DNA of 64,000 nucleotides from Tricholoma matsutake (Eukaryota; Basidiomycota; Agaricomycetes; Agaricales; Tricholomataceae): contig AP026548.1 in the NCBI GenBank assembly GCA_026075535.2, positions 7,564,001 to 7,628,000 of the forward strand, in the 5' to 3' direction. The position numbers and the translations under genes were made by a program. The notes below the pieces were generated by a model. It did no database searches and was not told where the DNA came from. It saw nothing but the letters and a program-made list of their open reading frames with translations. Each line of letters starts with the position of its first letter. The first letter of the stretch is position 1. Shown one piece after another: positions 45,060 to 57,064 of this stretch.

Positions 45060-45727
45060 CCGACTTACAATGTTATGTGCAAACAGGTAATGGCTGGCAC
45101 TTCAACCTGGATCATAACCGGTTGCAGGTTTGGGCTAATGCAATTGTACATAAGTTATGATGTCATCATGATTTGAATGAATGGGCTCGTTCATTGATAC
45201 ACTGGCTAAAGTTGTGGAAAAGTACAAACTTTGAAAGGGCTCCCATTGGGAGCAACTTTTTTCACCCAAAGGATTGCCTTGGCTACAAGAACAAAGCTCC
45301 CCAGACACCTGTTCCATCACTTCCTCCCCTGCATCCCCACTCCCCCTCCCAGTATCAAAACTTTGCCATGCTGTCTCCACACACACCTCCCACCTTCTTT
45401 CCTTACAGTGGAATGCCTGGGACAGGCTATCCACCAATGCCATGGGGTTATCCTCCACCCGCAGTTCAACTTCACACCCCTGGTGCTGCACAGATACCAT
45501 CATTGCCATCAACACCAACACCAGTGGTATCTGCTGCAAGCCAAATCACTGTTGAAGGATGGTGTAACAAACACAATCTTGGTGATGACAAACGTCAGAG
45601 ACTGACAAAGCTAGGGTTCTGTGTTGGCAATAATCTTGACACGCTCGCTAAGGATGTTTGGGAATGGGCTGGACTTGGGCCCCTTCATCAACAGCACATT
45701 CTTGCTGCATATAACATTGAGTGATGT
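45060..45727 (+). CDS. unidentified TE-associated protein with Pro-rich linker and C-terminal helical domain
   Basis: A frame entered at about 45060 (NRLQVWANAIVHK) is broken by a stop near 45160, then runs as NEWARSLIHW and on. A Pro/His/Ser-rich linker follows (about 45300-45540). The C-terminal 60 residues (ITVEGWCNKHNLGDDKRQRLTKLGFCVG and following) are helical and SAM-like in pattern, ending at TGA 45725. Similar C-termini occur in uncharacterised basidiomycete proteins next to transposons, from memory. The start is not defined. Function unknown. Confidence 0.45.
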
Positions 45728-47134
45728 GGGTGATACATACATTGTACTTATGCTTCTACTTTCAAGCAATGTGTGTGTGATATCTATGTATACCCCTTTG
45801 TCCTGATAACCTTGCTACTACTTCTGTTTACTTCTTGTCTATAGTTCTTACAGCATATAATTTCCAGTAATTATCATTAGCATATACTAGTACATGCTAT
45901 GCATACCCATTCATTACTTATATCACAATATATTCATTTTAATATGTAACTTTACAGGTATCTGCAGTCTCAAAACCATCCTTGAGCCTTGTCTGCAGTC
46001 ACAGCTGTGAAACACACTTCAGCCAGATCTCTTTCAGGGTATAAACTGTCTTGAAATTGTTGCCAATGACGACGGAGATAGGCCTTTACTAACACAATAA
46101 TTAATAATTGAAACCAGGTGATGTATGAAAAAAATCATACAGCAACTGAAACTCTCCTCAATAGGACTGTAATCAGGTGAGTAAGGGGGAAGAAAGATGT
46201 ATAGGCAGCCTAAAGTTCAAACATTCTCAACTGCAGGTTCTGGAAAAGAGAAGAGGACAGAGGAGATGACCTGCAGCTTCTACAGCATCATGGACTGCAT
46301 TGCTTGTGTGTCGAGCAGTTATCAACAATCATAATGCTGTTCGGTCACATAGGTAAGCTACACTGTACCAAATAATACAGTCTATCGAATGCATACAGTG
46401 TACCAAATGATACGGGTTTGGTGGACGCCGTCGAACGCTCTCATAGTATGTATAACATGTACTAGTATCAAATGAATACACTTTTACAATTCTTGCTTGT
46501 GATACACTATGAAGAATGTTAATGATACACAGATCAGAGATAGTGTACATGGTACTCGGCAATGGCATCAGCATCGGCAATGGCATTAGCATAGAAGTAC
46601 GGCATCAGCATCAGGCACCACTTTGCCATAACAGTACGACCTAGCTGCATGTACTATAGTGAATTACAATGCTTGGTATAGATGTGCATAGGAGACTGTA
46701 TGGCCTAGCTATGGGCAATGATGCAATAATTCATTCTATGTAGTGCAGACCTACCAAATGGGTCTTTTACAATTCTTGCTTGTGATACACTGAAGAATGT
46801 TAATAGACAGATCGGTGACCTATGAGATAGCGTTGGACACAGTATTCAGCATCAGCATTGGCATCGGCATAGATGTGCGGTAAGAATCTAATACCATTGA
46901 TGAAATAGTCACAGCCATCGGCATTGGCATCAGCAGACACATTGGCACAGAAATCTACATCGACATCAACATTGGCAGCAGCAGACAGACACTTTGGGGT
47001 GGAAATCTATATATCAAGAGCATCGGCAATGGGCATTAGCAAACCAGATGCACAATGGGCACAGGCAGTATGAATGAACAAATTCAACAAAACAGCAGTG
47101 TTCATCCTAGCTAAAATAACAATGTCGGTACTAG
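45728..47134. other. non-coding stretch with the first GGCATC-type hexamer tracts
   Basis: No supported coding frame. Short tracts of GGCATC/GGCAAT/AGCATC units occur at about 46558-46612, 46848-46876, 46915-46990 and 47020-47040. These are the leftmost members of a repeat type found across the next 13 kb. Confidence 0.5.
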
Positions 47135-47869
47135 CTAATTGTGAGAACTGGCGGGATCGGCCATGTTGTTGTCATGGGACAATGATCTCATTCGAGTGTC
47201 TGAGAACCTGCATCCGAATGATTTCAGATTATATTCCATCCTTTCCTTCAAGGTCGCATATGTCTTCAATGTGACATCTTGCTGTTCCAGCTTCTCAACC
47301 TCGGCCATGTAGAGATGATGACTGGCATCCTTGTATGAGGTGCCAAGGGTGTTTTGCAGGGCTTTCACTTTGGCATGGCAGCTCAACAGCTCCCTGTCTG
47401 TCAATTTCTGCAACAGGATGAACTAACAGTCATACAAATGAGGACAAGGCACTTACTGGATCAGCAGGTAGCATTAGCTGGTTGTGGGCCAATGCATAGT
47501 AGTATGGTGTATCAGTCATGTTTCCAGACTGCAAAGTCATCAGTGAGAGGATTAGACGAGGCAAACAAGACATGGCATCGGCCAAGAAATGGCATCAGCC
47601 AAGACGCAGCATCGGCCAAGAGGATGACATCGGCCCAAGGATGGCATCAGGCCAAGACGGCTAGGCTGGCAGCAACAAGACTGAAAAGAAGGAAATCTTA
47701 CCCCCCCATGTGCCATATGTACATTGAATTCAACCTTCTTGCAATAGGCCTCCATTGCCTGGTGGGTAGCTGGAATCATAAAATGGGGCACTAGATAGTG
47801 CTGCCCATTGTCACCTTGGATAATGACATATCCATCAGGAATATAAGTGTCAGTTTGCTGATTGCTCAT
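47135..47869 (-). CDS. unidentified small protein, three exons, intact frame
   Basis: Exons 47869-47702, 47528-47457 and 47407-47135 join in phase 0 at both introns (47529-47701, 173 bp; 47408-47456, 49 bp) to give 170 residues without a stop. It opens MSNQQTDTYIPDGYVIIQGD and continues GQHYLVPHFMIP; exon 2 encodes DTPYYYALAHNQLMLPADP and exon 3 starts KLTDRELLSCHAKVKAL, a likely helix. Proteins of this kind seem to accompany KDZ-type elements in basidiomycetes (from memory). The first intron is unusually long because it contains GGCATC/GGCCAAG-type units. The true C-terminus may lie in a further exon. Function unknown. Confidence 0.6.
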
Positions 47870-48030
47870 GGTATAGATAACACAGATGATAACAAGTGAT
47901 ACCATTTAATCAGGACATTATTTGTTTGTATATATTGTATATCGATCAACAACACATGATTGTTGATTTTCAGTGTTTCACTCTTTTTCATCTCAACATT
48001 GACCCCACTGCTGCAGCTGACTCATCAACC

Positions 48031-50352
48031 ATGAATGTTACACACCAACAAGTGCTCGGCCAGATCAGCAAGATCGAGCAATCCATCCGCAATGGCCTTC
48101 GAGACCAAAGTATCAAGGCTGTGATGAAGGAAAGAAAACTGGCCCTTGTGAGTGGATTGGCATGCTATCAGATCAACAGTGCACTTACCAATTGTAGAAA
48201 ACATTATTTGCCTGGCAAAGAGAGGTTCTCACAGAGGATGTGCAGGCCATCTTCTGGGCCGATGCCTTTTTGTGGGGATTTGTGGTAGCATGGTCAAAGT
48301 CAGACAGGACAGGGGACCAGAAGTTTATTGAAGGTCAACTGAGGGCAATGAAGACCTTTGACAAGAAAAAGGGCATAACAGGTCCTGTGTCCACATCGGT
48401 TGGACCAATGGCAGTGGCAATGGCAGTTGGAATGGGAAGGGCAGGTGGAACAGCAAGGGCAGGTGGAATGGCCACTGCAGCGGGAATGGGAATGGCAGTG
48501 GGAAAGGGAACGGCAGTGGGAAAGGGAATGGCAGCGGAAAAGGGAACGGCAGCGGGAAAGGGAACGGCAGCAGGAATGGGAATGGCAGCGGGAATGGGAA
48601 CGGCAGTGGGAATGGGAATGGCAGCAGGAATGGGAACGGCACTGGCACTGGCACCAGCCAAGAAAGTGGGGATGGCAGCAGCAAAGACAGGGACGGCAGC
48701 AGCAGAGAAAGGAAGAGCAGCAGCAGCAAAGGCACGAGGAGTGGCAGTGGCAATGGCAGCAGCAACGCTGACACCAACAAGAATAGAAGCAGCACTGGCA
48801 CCGGCCAAGATGCGGGCCCAACCAGAAGCATCAGGATCCAGACTTCCAGCCCCAGCCCAGCGACCAATGCTGCCAGCAATCACAGTGAGACCCAAGCCAC
48901 AAGAGGTGCAGAGTAGCAGGGGATCGGAGGAGGATTTTGATGAGGAGATGGAGAGCGATGCCGGTGCCAATCCCAGGATGGTGCAGAAGCAGCATGAGGA
49001 GCACCCCAGCGAGGGAGTTTGCGAACGACGCCATGTGCACAATGTGTCAGGCTTAGGTGTGAGTGCTGGGAGCAGGTGAATGGGAAAATGGCCTGCTACT
49101 TCTGTGGGAAAGGGAAAGTTTGGTGCGATCCAGAGGATGTGGATTGAGTGCCGAGAACCAAGAAAGCAAAAGGATCGGCAAGAAGAAAAGCAAAGAAGGC
49201 GTGATTTTCTAGTGAAGACAGTGGAGACGAATCATCTAGGCAGTTCACTGCAAGCCAAAAAGGAAAATCCAAAGGTTAGTTCTTCCATATCATGATACAT
49301 AAAACCACTAACATATACCCATAGCAGTGGAAGAGGATATTGACATGGCCAATCCCAAGCCCGAGCCGACTGCCCTCCCTGCCCTGACTCCCTACCCCTC
49401 TGCCGGTGACTATGCCAGCTTCACTGGACGTCTATACCAACTGGAGGAAGACATGTACAAGCATGCATGGTGGAATGAAGAGTCATTCGTAGAGTCCCAA
49501 CTCCACGTACAAGAACTCTGGGAGACGGTTGACTTGCTTCAAAACAGGGTGAACGACATTGAAGGATACTTTGGGTTGCAGGAGGGCGCACAGCCCATTA
49601 CATTGTACAATGGTTACATGTCTGGGCAGGTGGTTTGCCTTGAGAGGACTCCAAGCAGGAGGGCAGAGGCGGATTGGGAAGAAATGACAGATGCTGAGGA
49701 AAGCGATGCTGCTCCCGCTCCTGTTCCTGCTCCTGCTCCCGGTCCTGCTCCTCCTCCTGCTCCTGCCCCCACTCCTGCTCCTGCTCCTGCTCCTGCTCCC
49801 ACTCCTGCTCCCACTCCTGCTCCTGCTCCTGCTCCTGCCCCAACTCCTGCTCCCACTCCTGTTGCCGCTGCTGGCGACAAAGATGAACAGATGGCAGAAC
49901 TGGTTGAGGAGGGGGGATTTGTTGAGGGTAACAATGAGCCTGAGCATGGTGAGGAGGGACTGGCTGTGCCGGAAGAGGTGGCGGGGGAAGCATCCTTGGC
50001 TGGCGCCCCCCCCATCCAAATTATTCTGGCCACACCACAGGATTCTCAAGAAATGGTACAGCCCACAACATCAATGGCCCCACCACTCCCTCTCCTCTTC
50101 CCCCCAACATCGCTTGCTGAGCCCGAGCCTGCTGCCCTGGCATTGGCACTTACCCCACCGGCATCAGCAGTCGATGTAATCACCTCACCCCAGCCCTCCC
50201 CTCCCCCTGCACAGCTGTGCCGATCCCCATGCAGGCTGACCCCTGGTCCATCTGGACTATGTTCCAGAAGTACCACCCCTCAGCTGAACCCAAGGAAGAG
50301 AGCAGGAAAATCTGAGGACAGAGGGGAGACAAAGCGAGGCAGAAAAGAATAG
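48031..50352 (+). pseudogene. Zn2Cys6-like gene with hexamer-derived low-complexity domain
   Basis: Exon 1 (48031-48147, MNVTHQQVLGQISKIEQS) joins exon 2 at 48198 in phase 0. Exon 2 encodes a helical, aromatic segment (LFAWQREVLTEDVQAIFWADAF), then a long Gly/Met/Ala tract made by GGCAGT/GGAAAN hexamers (48400-48800), then an acidic stretch. One indel near 49030 shifts to the frame of the Cys cluster at 49034: C-x2-C-x6-C-x9-C-x2-C-x6-C, exact Zn2Cys6 spacing. Two TGAs follow in that frame. A 50-bp intron (49275-49324) leads to VEEDIDMANPKPEP, a coiled coil (about 49420-49580), an Ala-Pro repeat (49710-49860) and a basic C-terminus. Same overall type as the antisense genes in G1 and G2. Function unknown. 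Confidence 0.7.
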
Positions 50353-50559
50353 ATGTGATTTGGCATGTACATAAAAGTTGGACTATCTTTTTTTTCACAT
50401 TACATAGTGTTTTATTTGTAAATCTATGTGGCAAATTTCACTTTTTTAATTCTCTGTCTCCTCCCAACAGCCTGGGTTGAAATGGCTTCCTGCTGTGCAA
50501 GGTCATCGGCTGTCCTTCGGATAGGTCATGCTCGTGTGGAGGATGGATTTGCTGCCGAT

Positions 50560-50935
50560 CCTGATGTTGCCATTGCCAATCGTACTTTTGCCATTGCCGA
50601 TGTTGGTGTTGCCATTGCTGATCCTACTGGTGCTGTTGCCAATATTGGTGTTGCCGTTGCCAATCTTACAGTTGCCATTGCCAATATTGGTGCTGCCATT
50701 GCTGATTGTAGTGTTTCCTTTGCCGATATTGGTGTTGCCATTGCTGATCCTAGTGGTGCTGTTGCCGATATTGGTGTTGCCGCTCCCGATCTTATAGTTG
50801 CCATTGCCGATATTGGTGCTGCCATTGCTGATTGTACTGTTGCCGTTGCCAATATTGGTGTTGCCATTGCCGATCCTACTGGTGCGGTTGCCGATATTGG
50901 TGTTGCCTTTCCCAATCCCACTAATGCTGCTAAAG
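50560..50935. repeat. hierarchical tandem repeat, 42-bp units in 126-bp superunits
   Basis: GTTGCCATTGCCGAT-type hexamers build 42-bp units (14 codons in one frame, e.g. IGVAIADPTGAVAN), and three different units recur as a 126-bp superunit about 2.5 times. One plus-strand frame (50428-50967) and both minus frames stay open through it, so open frames here are not evidence of a gene. I treat it as a minisatellite. Confidence 0.7.
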
Positions 50936-50967
50936 TGCTTGCCCTTGCAATAGGATGCTCTGTCTGA

Positions 50968-51199
50968 TTTCCCCCTAAAAGTGGTCAAGGCTTAGGGCAT
51001 TGTGAGCTCTCTTGAGGTATATCCAACAGAAATGGATCAATTGGGCATGGGGGATCATTTACAATGGCATTTCCAGCTGATCCAGGTGTGATGTATCTCA
51101 TGTAAATGTGTCAAGGAACAAGATATTCTGGTTCACCATCACTAGGACCATTAATTGGCTGTGGTTGAGTGACACCAACCATGCAGAGGCTGTCCATTG
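50968..51199. other. no separate gene recognised
   Basis: On the minus strand this continues decayed coding sequence from the gene at 51200-52950 with several stops. Nothing else is visible. Confidence 0.3.
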
Positions 51200-52950
51200 T
51201 CATTTGATCCACTTGGACATATTGTGATTCAGTTGTATCAGAATTTGGGGTCTGTCCTGCAGTTGATATTCAGTGAGCTTCCTTGCACTTGGGTTTGCCT
51301 TTGACAACTTTTCTGCCTCTTGATGCAGCAGGTGGTTCGGCAGCGGCAACGGCCTCCAGTTTGGTGCTGGGTTGAGGATCGGCATCAGCATCATCATTTC
51401 TTTGGCCCCTGCAGTTTGCAGAAGGCAGTTCGGCATCGGCAACGGCCCTGAGCTCGGTGCTGCTCTGAGGATCGGGATCATCATTTCTTTGGCCCCTGCA
51501 TTTGGAAATGTGTCGGGAGGGTGAAGGGTTATTCAAATCATTCGGATAGTATGCAGGAGCCACACTCCCATCCATGGCTTCGATTGCTTTGAACCGGAAC
51601 GCTCTTTCAGGGCCTGCACTATTTGTCGCTGCAGAACATGGTCAAAGAAGTCTTCTATGATACTCTTGTGCATGTTCCGTGGGTCTCTGATTTTGAACCT
51701 AGCTGGGAGATATTCCAGACTGACAAATCATGATGTCTGATCTGCAATTGCTTTGAATGGGATATGGTGACTACGACCATTGTTTGCTAGTTCTGCAGGA
51801 GATGAGTAACAGTTTGTGGAATAGAAAGTCAACATACTGTAATGCTGGCCAACATACAACATAAACCATTCTTCCAGCTCTTTTTTCTTGAATTGTGATC
51901 CTTTCCATGATGTGGGAAGGATCAGGAAGCCATCGTTAGTCATTGTTAATCGGGTTAGTGTTGCATTATGTTGCATTGCCAACCTTGAAGCAAGGTGTGA
52001 TGGGCATAAAAACTTGATATAACTCATAAAGTTTCACTTCAGTTCAGTTACTTGATGATGATACATGTCCAGAAACGATTGTGCTGGGGTGGCTATCAGA
52101 GAGGCAACATTTTTGTGACTGGAGTCGGCATCGGCATCGGCATCCCATTGGCAGTAAATGATTCAGGGAATCATGCGTCAACAACCATCAAACCATTAGG
52201 TGCAGTATAGGCTGTAAATGTCACAGACAACACCCCCATTTCCAGCCACTGTTGTCATGCATTCTCCACCACATGTTTAAGGAGGTATTTGTCTGCTAGC
52301 CTGTGAAATGTCTGTTATGTCTGGCAATGGCAATGGCAATGGCATTGGCTTCAACTTACACTTGCTTTGTCTGCTTGGGATATCCTTCCCACATCATTTT
52401 CTCCTGTTCGACTTCAAGGATGGCTTTCTCCTCTGCATTCATGGTGTCAAAAACATGCTTGATAGCTGGCAGTTGCGCTTGGAACCATCCTGGTGTACTT
52501 GTGGTGGTGTCCTCAACACCTAACAGGTTTGCGATCTGTTGGAAAACTCGGTCCTGGTACAAGCTCCAAATGACTCTGACCGCTTTACTTTGAAGTGGTT
52601 TGATTTCCGTGAGAGGCCTTTGGTCATTCGCCAGTTGTTGGAAAGCCAGGTTGTTAGTTCCTGGCAATGTGATCAATAATACAACCTTCACATGCTTGTG
52701 TGTTTACCTTGGCATGAATGCGACTCTCCTCCTCATCCACAGGGGCCCTGTCAATTGACGCCCAGTAGTTGAATATTGCTGGGAGGATGTCGCACTTGAG
52801 TATTTGCAATCAGCCAACTTTTGATTCCTGCAATTGGAATGCAACTTTATAAGGCTCAATGATCTTCCACTCTTCAACCATATATCTGCTTCCCTTCCAG
52901 TACTGTCTCAACTGCGGGTTCTCTGATGGCTCAGGTGGCATTGGGGGGGA
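51200..52950 (-). pseudogene. unidentified KDZ-associated gene, decayed
   Basis: Read right to left: NPQLRQYWKGSRYMVEEWKIIEPYK near 52920-52850, then DILPAIFNYWASIDRAPVDEEESRIHAKV near 52790-52710. VIWSLYQDRVFQQIANLLG and FDTMNAEEKAILEVEQEK come next (52600-52400). LPTSWKGSQFKKKELEEWFMLY (51960-51850), PARFKIRDPRNMHKSI (51700-51650) and a tail rich in Ala/Asp/Pro from GGCATC/GGCAGC units (51480-51330) follow. Frames change and stops occur. The order of blocks resembles large uncharacterised basidiomycete proteins seen near KDZ elements (from memory). No catalytic motif recognised. Confidence 0.5.
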
Positions 52951-53007
52951 CTGATGTGAAGGAAAGAATCATTCTTGTCATTGACATAAAACATATCATC
53001 GACACGA

Positions 53008-53095
53008 GGATCACACGAGGATCACACGAGGATCACATGAGGATCACACGAGGATCACACGAGGATCACATGAGGATCACACGAGGATCACACGA
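53008..53095. repeat. 11-bp minisatellite with 33-bp higher-order period
   Basis: Eight head-to-tail copies of GGATCACACGA. Units 3 and 6 read GGATCACATGA, giving a 33-bp super-period. The variant base is a CpG to TpG change. It lies 60 bp before the KDZ start codon. Confidence 0.95.
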
Positions 53096-53156
53096 GGTCG
53101 ATAGTACAATACCCCCATCAATAATTGGGTGTCATTGTGACTCACCCCAAATCATC

Positions 53157-56100
53157 ATGAGCCTAACAAGAGTTCCTTACAAGTGAAAGAGAAGATCAAA
53201 GAAGAATGCCCCCCTGCATGAGGACAGTGACGATGCAGTCAATACTGTTACACATGTAGAAGTTGAGGTCAACACGAAACATGGACCAAAAACAAAGCAC
53301 ATCAAGGTCCCCCTGACTGCAGTGGAAGAACTGGGTCAATCAAATTCTGTTATACAGGATAATCCCAATGTTGCTCCAGAATGGGACATGCAAAAACCTC
53401 AGGTGGCCACCGAGCCAACTTGGCCACACATCAGCATGGTTAGTTTCTGACACTGATTGCTTACGGAGTGAGGCTCATATACAAATAATAGAGACAGCGA
53501 GACTATGTACTGGAGTTTGTGGGACAAGTAGACGAATTGCTGCAAGCATCCCTCACTTGGCAGGCATGGTTGGTTGACAAACAAATTTGCAACCACTGTC
53601 CATTCAATAAATGGGCAATTTGGCGATGCGTTGATTGTTCACTGGGAAGCACGCTTTGCTGCACATGCATGCATGTAACCCACAGGCAAAATCCCTTCCA
53701 TCGCATTGAATGCTGGACTGGCACGCACTTCCACTGGGCTGAGCTATGGGAAGTCGGCACATACATTTTAGTCCAGCACCAGATGGATCAGCTGATTTGC
53801 AATGCTCTGAACTTCCAATTGAAATATCTGGAGACATTTGAAGATGTGAAGGATAAAGCAGAGCAAGAGTCAGCCAATTGGCAGGCAAACGATCACCAAT
53901 GGCACCAGCCCTCTTCACCTGACTCAACCTTGAACACATATAATGAGTCTCAGGCCGACGACTGGGGCAAAGATGAAACTGGGGCCAACTCAGCATTTTT
54001 TAATCACCTTGATGCCCTTTGGCATCAAGGGAAGGGGAATATTGATGTTGAGAATGGTTTCCAAGACTTCTTTGATGGCAATGATGAATCTGAAGTTGAG
54101 CATGCCGATGACTACCTCCATGGGTTTCAACCATATTTGCCTAATCCTAATCAAACTGCCGATGCCGTCCCAGCTGCTGATGCCGTACCAGCTGCCAATG
54201 CCATACCTGCTGCTGATGCCATACCTGCTGCCGATGCCATACCTGCTGCCGATGCCCTGAACAACAGTTATATTCATGTGGTCCATACAAATGGAATACA
54301 TCACTTAGCGATGGTTACCTGCCAGTGTCAGGGGGAACACCGAATTCTCTTGGACCTGGTAACCAGTAACTTACTACCCACAAGCTTCACCAACATATGG
54401 ACTCTGTTCACCGTGCAGGTCCTAGACCATTTTTGGCTCTGTAATCTGGAATTAAAGGCATCAGCCTATCAGTTTTACCCGCTGATTTGGCATGTAACAT
54501 TGCTGATGAGGCCTGCCAAAGTGGTCAATCTCTACCATGAGCTTTGGCGCATGTCCCACTTATGGCGTTGGATGAAAAGATTGAAGTGGGCAGGGTATGG
54601 ACACAATCAAAGAGATCCTTTGAATCCTGAACCAGGATCACTTGCCAATTTCTGTCCAGCCTGTCCTCAAGTAGGCATTAATATACCGGAAATTGGAAGG
54701 ATGATGTGAACCAGTGGGTGTCAAAATACCTCGGTGCAGTGGCATCTAAAATGATACTATGGATTTCAGATTTGTTTTTAAATGCATATTCATGGCTGAT
54801 GGCAATTTCAAAGCTGATCATGTTCAGCAGAAAAACTCTGATACTGATATATGGCTATGGGATGGAGGTGGGATGGCCCCAAATTGGGCTGAATATGAGC
54901 TGTTTCTCCAAGCCGCCATAGAACGATTAATGGTAGGTACCTTCCCTTGGTGGTGGCCAATGCCATTCCCGTGCCGCCCCCAAAGCCGGTCTGATTTGTA
55001 TTTGGGTTTCCAGAAGGCTCCTTGTGGAAATAAATTCCTAGCTGTTGTGAATGCTTTTCTGGCATTGAAGGCATGTGACAGGACTGGAGTAGCAGCCATT
55101 GCGTGTGCACAGCATGGATGTTATGTGCCCAATGCATTGGTAGACCTGTTTTGCGGAGAACAGCAAAAGAATGTCAACTTTGCTTTCCTTCAAGCGCTGA
55201 AGACCACCAGAGTTGACCCTCAACAGGGAGTCATGCTCATTTACAACATTGTCTGCCAGTACATTATCCACCTTCGGGAACATATTGGTGCCCATCTTCC
55301 AGCCGGCTTGACCATTGACCAGGCCATTGGGCTTTTGCATGTTCATGGCCACAAGGATGAATGCTTTTTTTGCTATGCTCTGTCTTTCATTCCAGGGTCC
55401 GGCATTGTAGCAGGAAAAATACTTGAGTCTCTGTGGGCATCACTGAATTCCATTTCTCCGATGGTCAGAACAGCGACCTTGCCACATCGGGCAGAAATGC
55501 TTGATGATCATGCTACAGATTCAAATCACCAGAAAATGCTTGGCATGACAGTCACACTCTGCTCAAAATCTTGGGAAGCCCTTGAGAACTCTACACAACT
55601 CAGCCAATACCATGGTGAACTAATGGCAGCATTCGGCCAACTGGCAATCGAATGATGGGAGGATGAAGTGAGGGCAGCAGAATCCCGGAGGCTCACAGAT
55701 ATCAGGGTAATGGATATGTATGCCACTCACATATCAGAAATGGCAGAGGCAGCGGGGACAGGATTGGCAGCGGGGACAGGATTGGCAGTGGGGATGGGAT
55801 CGGCCTTAACTTCGGCATCGGCACTGGTTCAATCCACGGTTGAGGAGTGGATTGATTTTGCTATTCTTTTTGAACAAATGCAGTGAGTTGTACTGCCTAC
55901 CACCAATCACAACCCATCATTGATCGTCACCAGGATTGAATTACGAGACAAAGTCCATTGACTTGGTAAATCACCTCACATTTCTGACATGCAAGCTGTT
56001 GAATGGGAGAGAGAAGCTCTCACATCTCACATGGTAACCTTAACACAGTTACAAAATGCTGCCAACATTGCTGATCATGACATTGCTCCCTCATGGATCA

Positions 56101-56996
56101 CCCATGATAATGAAGGGGAATTTGATACCCCCAGTGACCTGGATGATGACAGTGCTGTGGCATCGGGCCTGTCAGATCTCCCAGCCCACACACATGCTAT
56201 TCCAGTTGAGGAGCAACAAGTATACCTCCCCTCTAATGGCAATCTTGTGGATGTAGAGATTAACCTCCGCAAGATCCAGGCAAACTGACTGCTGCACCAG
56301 CTGCGGGAGCTCATTGCCGACAAATCATTTCAATATTCACACATCATTCAAGCGGCACCATGAAAGGGAGTTTGCACCCGGTCATGAGCTGTTGTCCATG
56401 AGTTAGTTAACAAAATTAGCTTGCATGCCCAAATGTATAACCATTGCCATAGCCAAATGCTGGCACTGGATTGTGATGATGACACATTGAGTATGTTTCA
56501 GCAGTTATCCAAGGATGACCTCAATGCCAGCACAGCTATTTTGAATCCAAATGTACCTGGTTCCACCTCTGTTCGTCTGTCCTGGATTTGGCATAATTCC
56601 CACATCCATACTGGTCTCATGGCCGATGCCGATGCTGTTCCCGTTCCCGATGCCGTTGCCAATGCCGGCCGATTCTGGGAATGTAAATATATTTTGTAGC
56701 CATCTGTATTCATTGTACTAACAATTTTCATAGTCAGGCGAGTACATTGGCTTCATTCATGGGCTCAGAGAAATTGATGGAGGGAGGAATTTCTACTGGT
56801 CACATATGAAATGCAGTGGACTGTGCGGTATTTCATCTATCACAGCCAATGGTGGCAGTCAGCCTCACAGTCCGAGAATACCCTTCCTGGTCCGCTAGCC
56901 TATGCTAATTGCCAGCATGCTTCATGGTATGAATTAGCATTGAGGGCTGACAATGCATTTATATCAACAAATGCCAATTATATCTCCCCTCTCTGA
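53157..56996 (+). pseudogene. KDZ (Kyakuja-Dileera-Zisupton) transposase with CxC2 cysteine cluster
   Basis: ATG 53157 starts a frame with TGA at about 53181. Exon 1 joins 53492 across a 53-bp intron (53439-53491). The CxC2 region follows: RDYVLEFVGQVDELLQ, CNHC, WRCVDC, LCCTCM and HRIECWTGTHF. LANFCPACPQVGINIP ends the N-terminal part near 54690, where an indel shifts the frame. The transposase core has FMADGNFKADHV, IACAQHGC, YNIVCQYIIHLREHI, LHVHGHKDECFF, IPGSGIVAGKILESLWASLN and LPHRAEMLDDH, ending at TGA 55653 (Arg expected). The C-terminal part to 56996 includes EMQWTVRYFIYHSQWWQ. Low-complexity hexamer tracts lie at 54160-54260, 55740-55830 and 56620-56680. This is a DNA transposase; element ends were not found. 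Confidence 0.85.
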
Positions 56997-57064
56997 CTGA
57001 AAAGGGCCACATGTATTATGTAAACATGATGTAAACACAATTATCTTGATCACCAACCACGACC

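Noticed and set aside
48300..49042. Long minus-strand frames rich in Leu/Pro/Cys or Ala/Ile/Pro
   Set aside because: Produced by hexamer repeats that keep all frames open; the plus strand carries the spliced gene.
49483..50049. Minus-strand Arg/Ser-, Gln/Glu- and Gly/Ala-rich frames
   Set aside because: Shadows of the plus-strand Ala-Pro repeat at 49710-49860.
50428..50967. 180-residue Ile-Ala-Asp repeat protein
   Set aside because: The frame coincides with the 42-bp minisatellite, other frames are open too, and no start context or domain supports it.
53008..53095. CRISPR-like array
   Set aside because: Units are contiguous 11-mers without spacers and the genome is eukaryotic.
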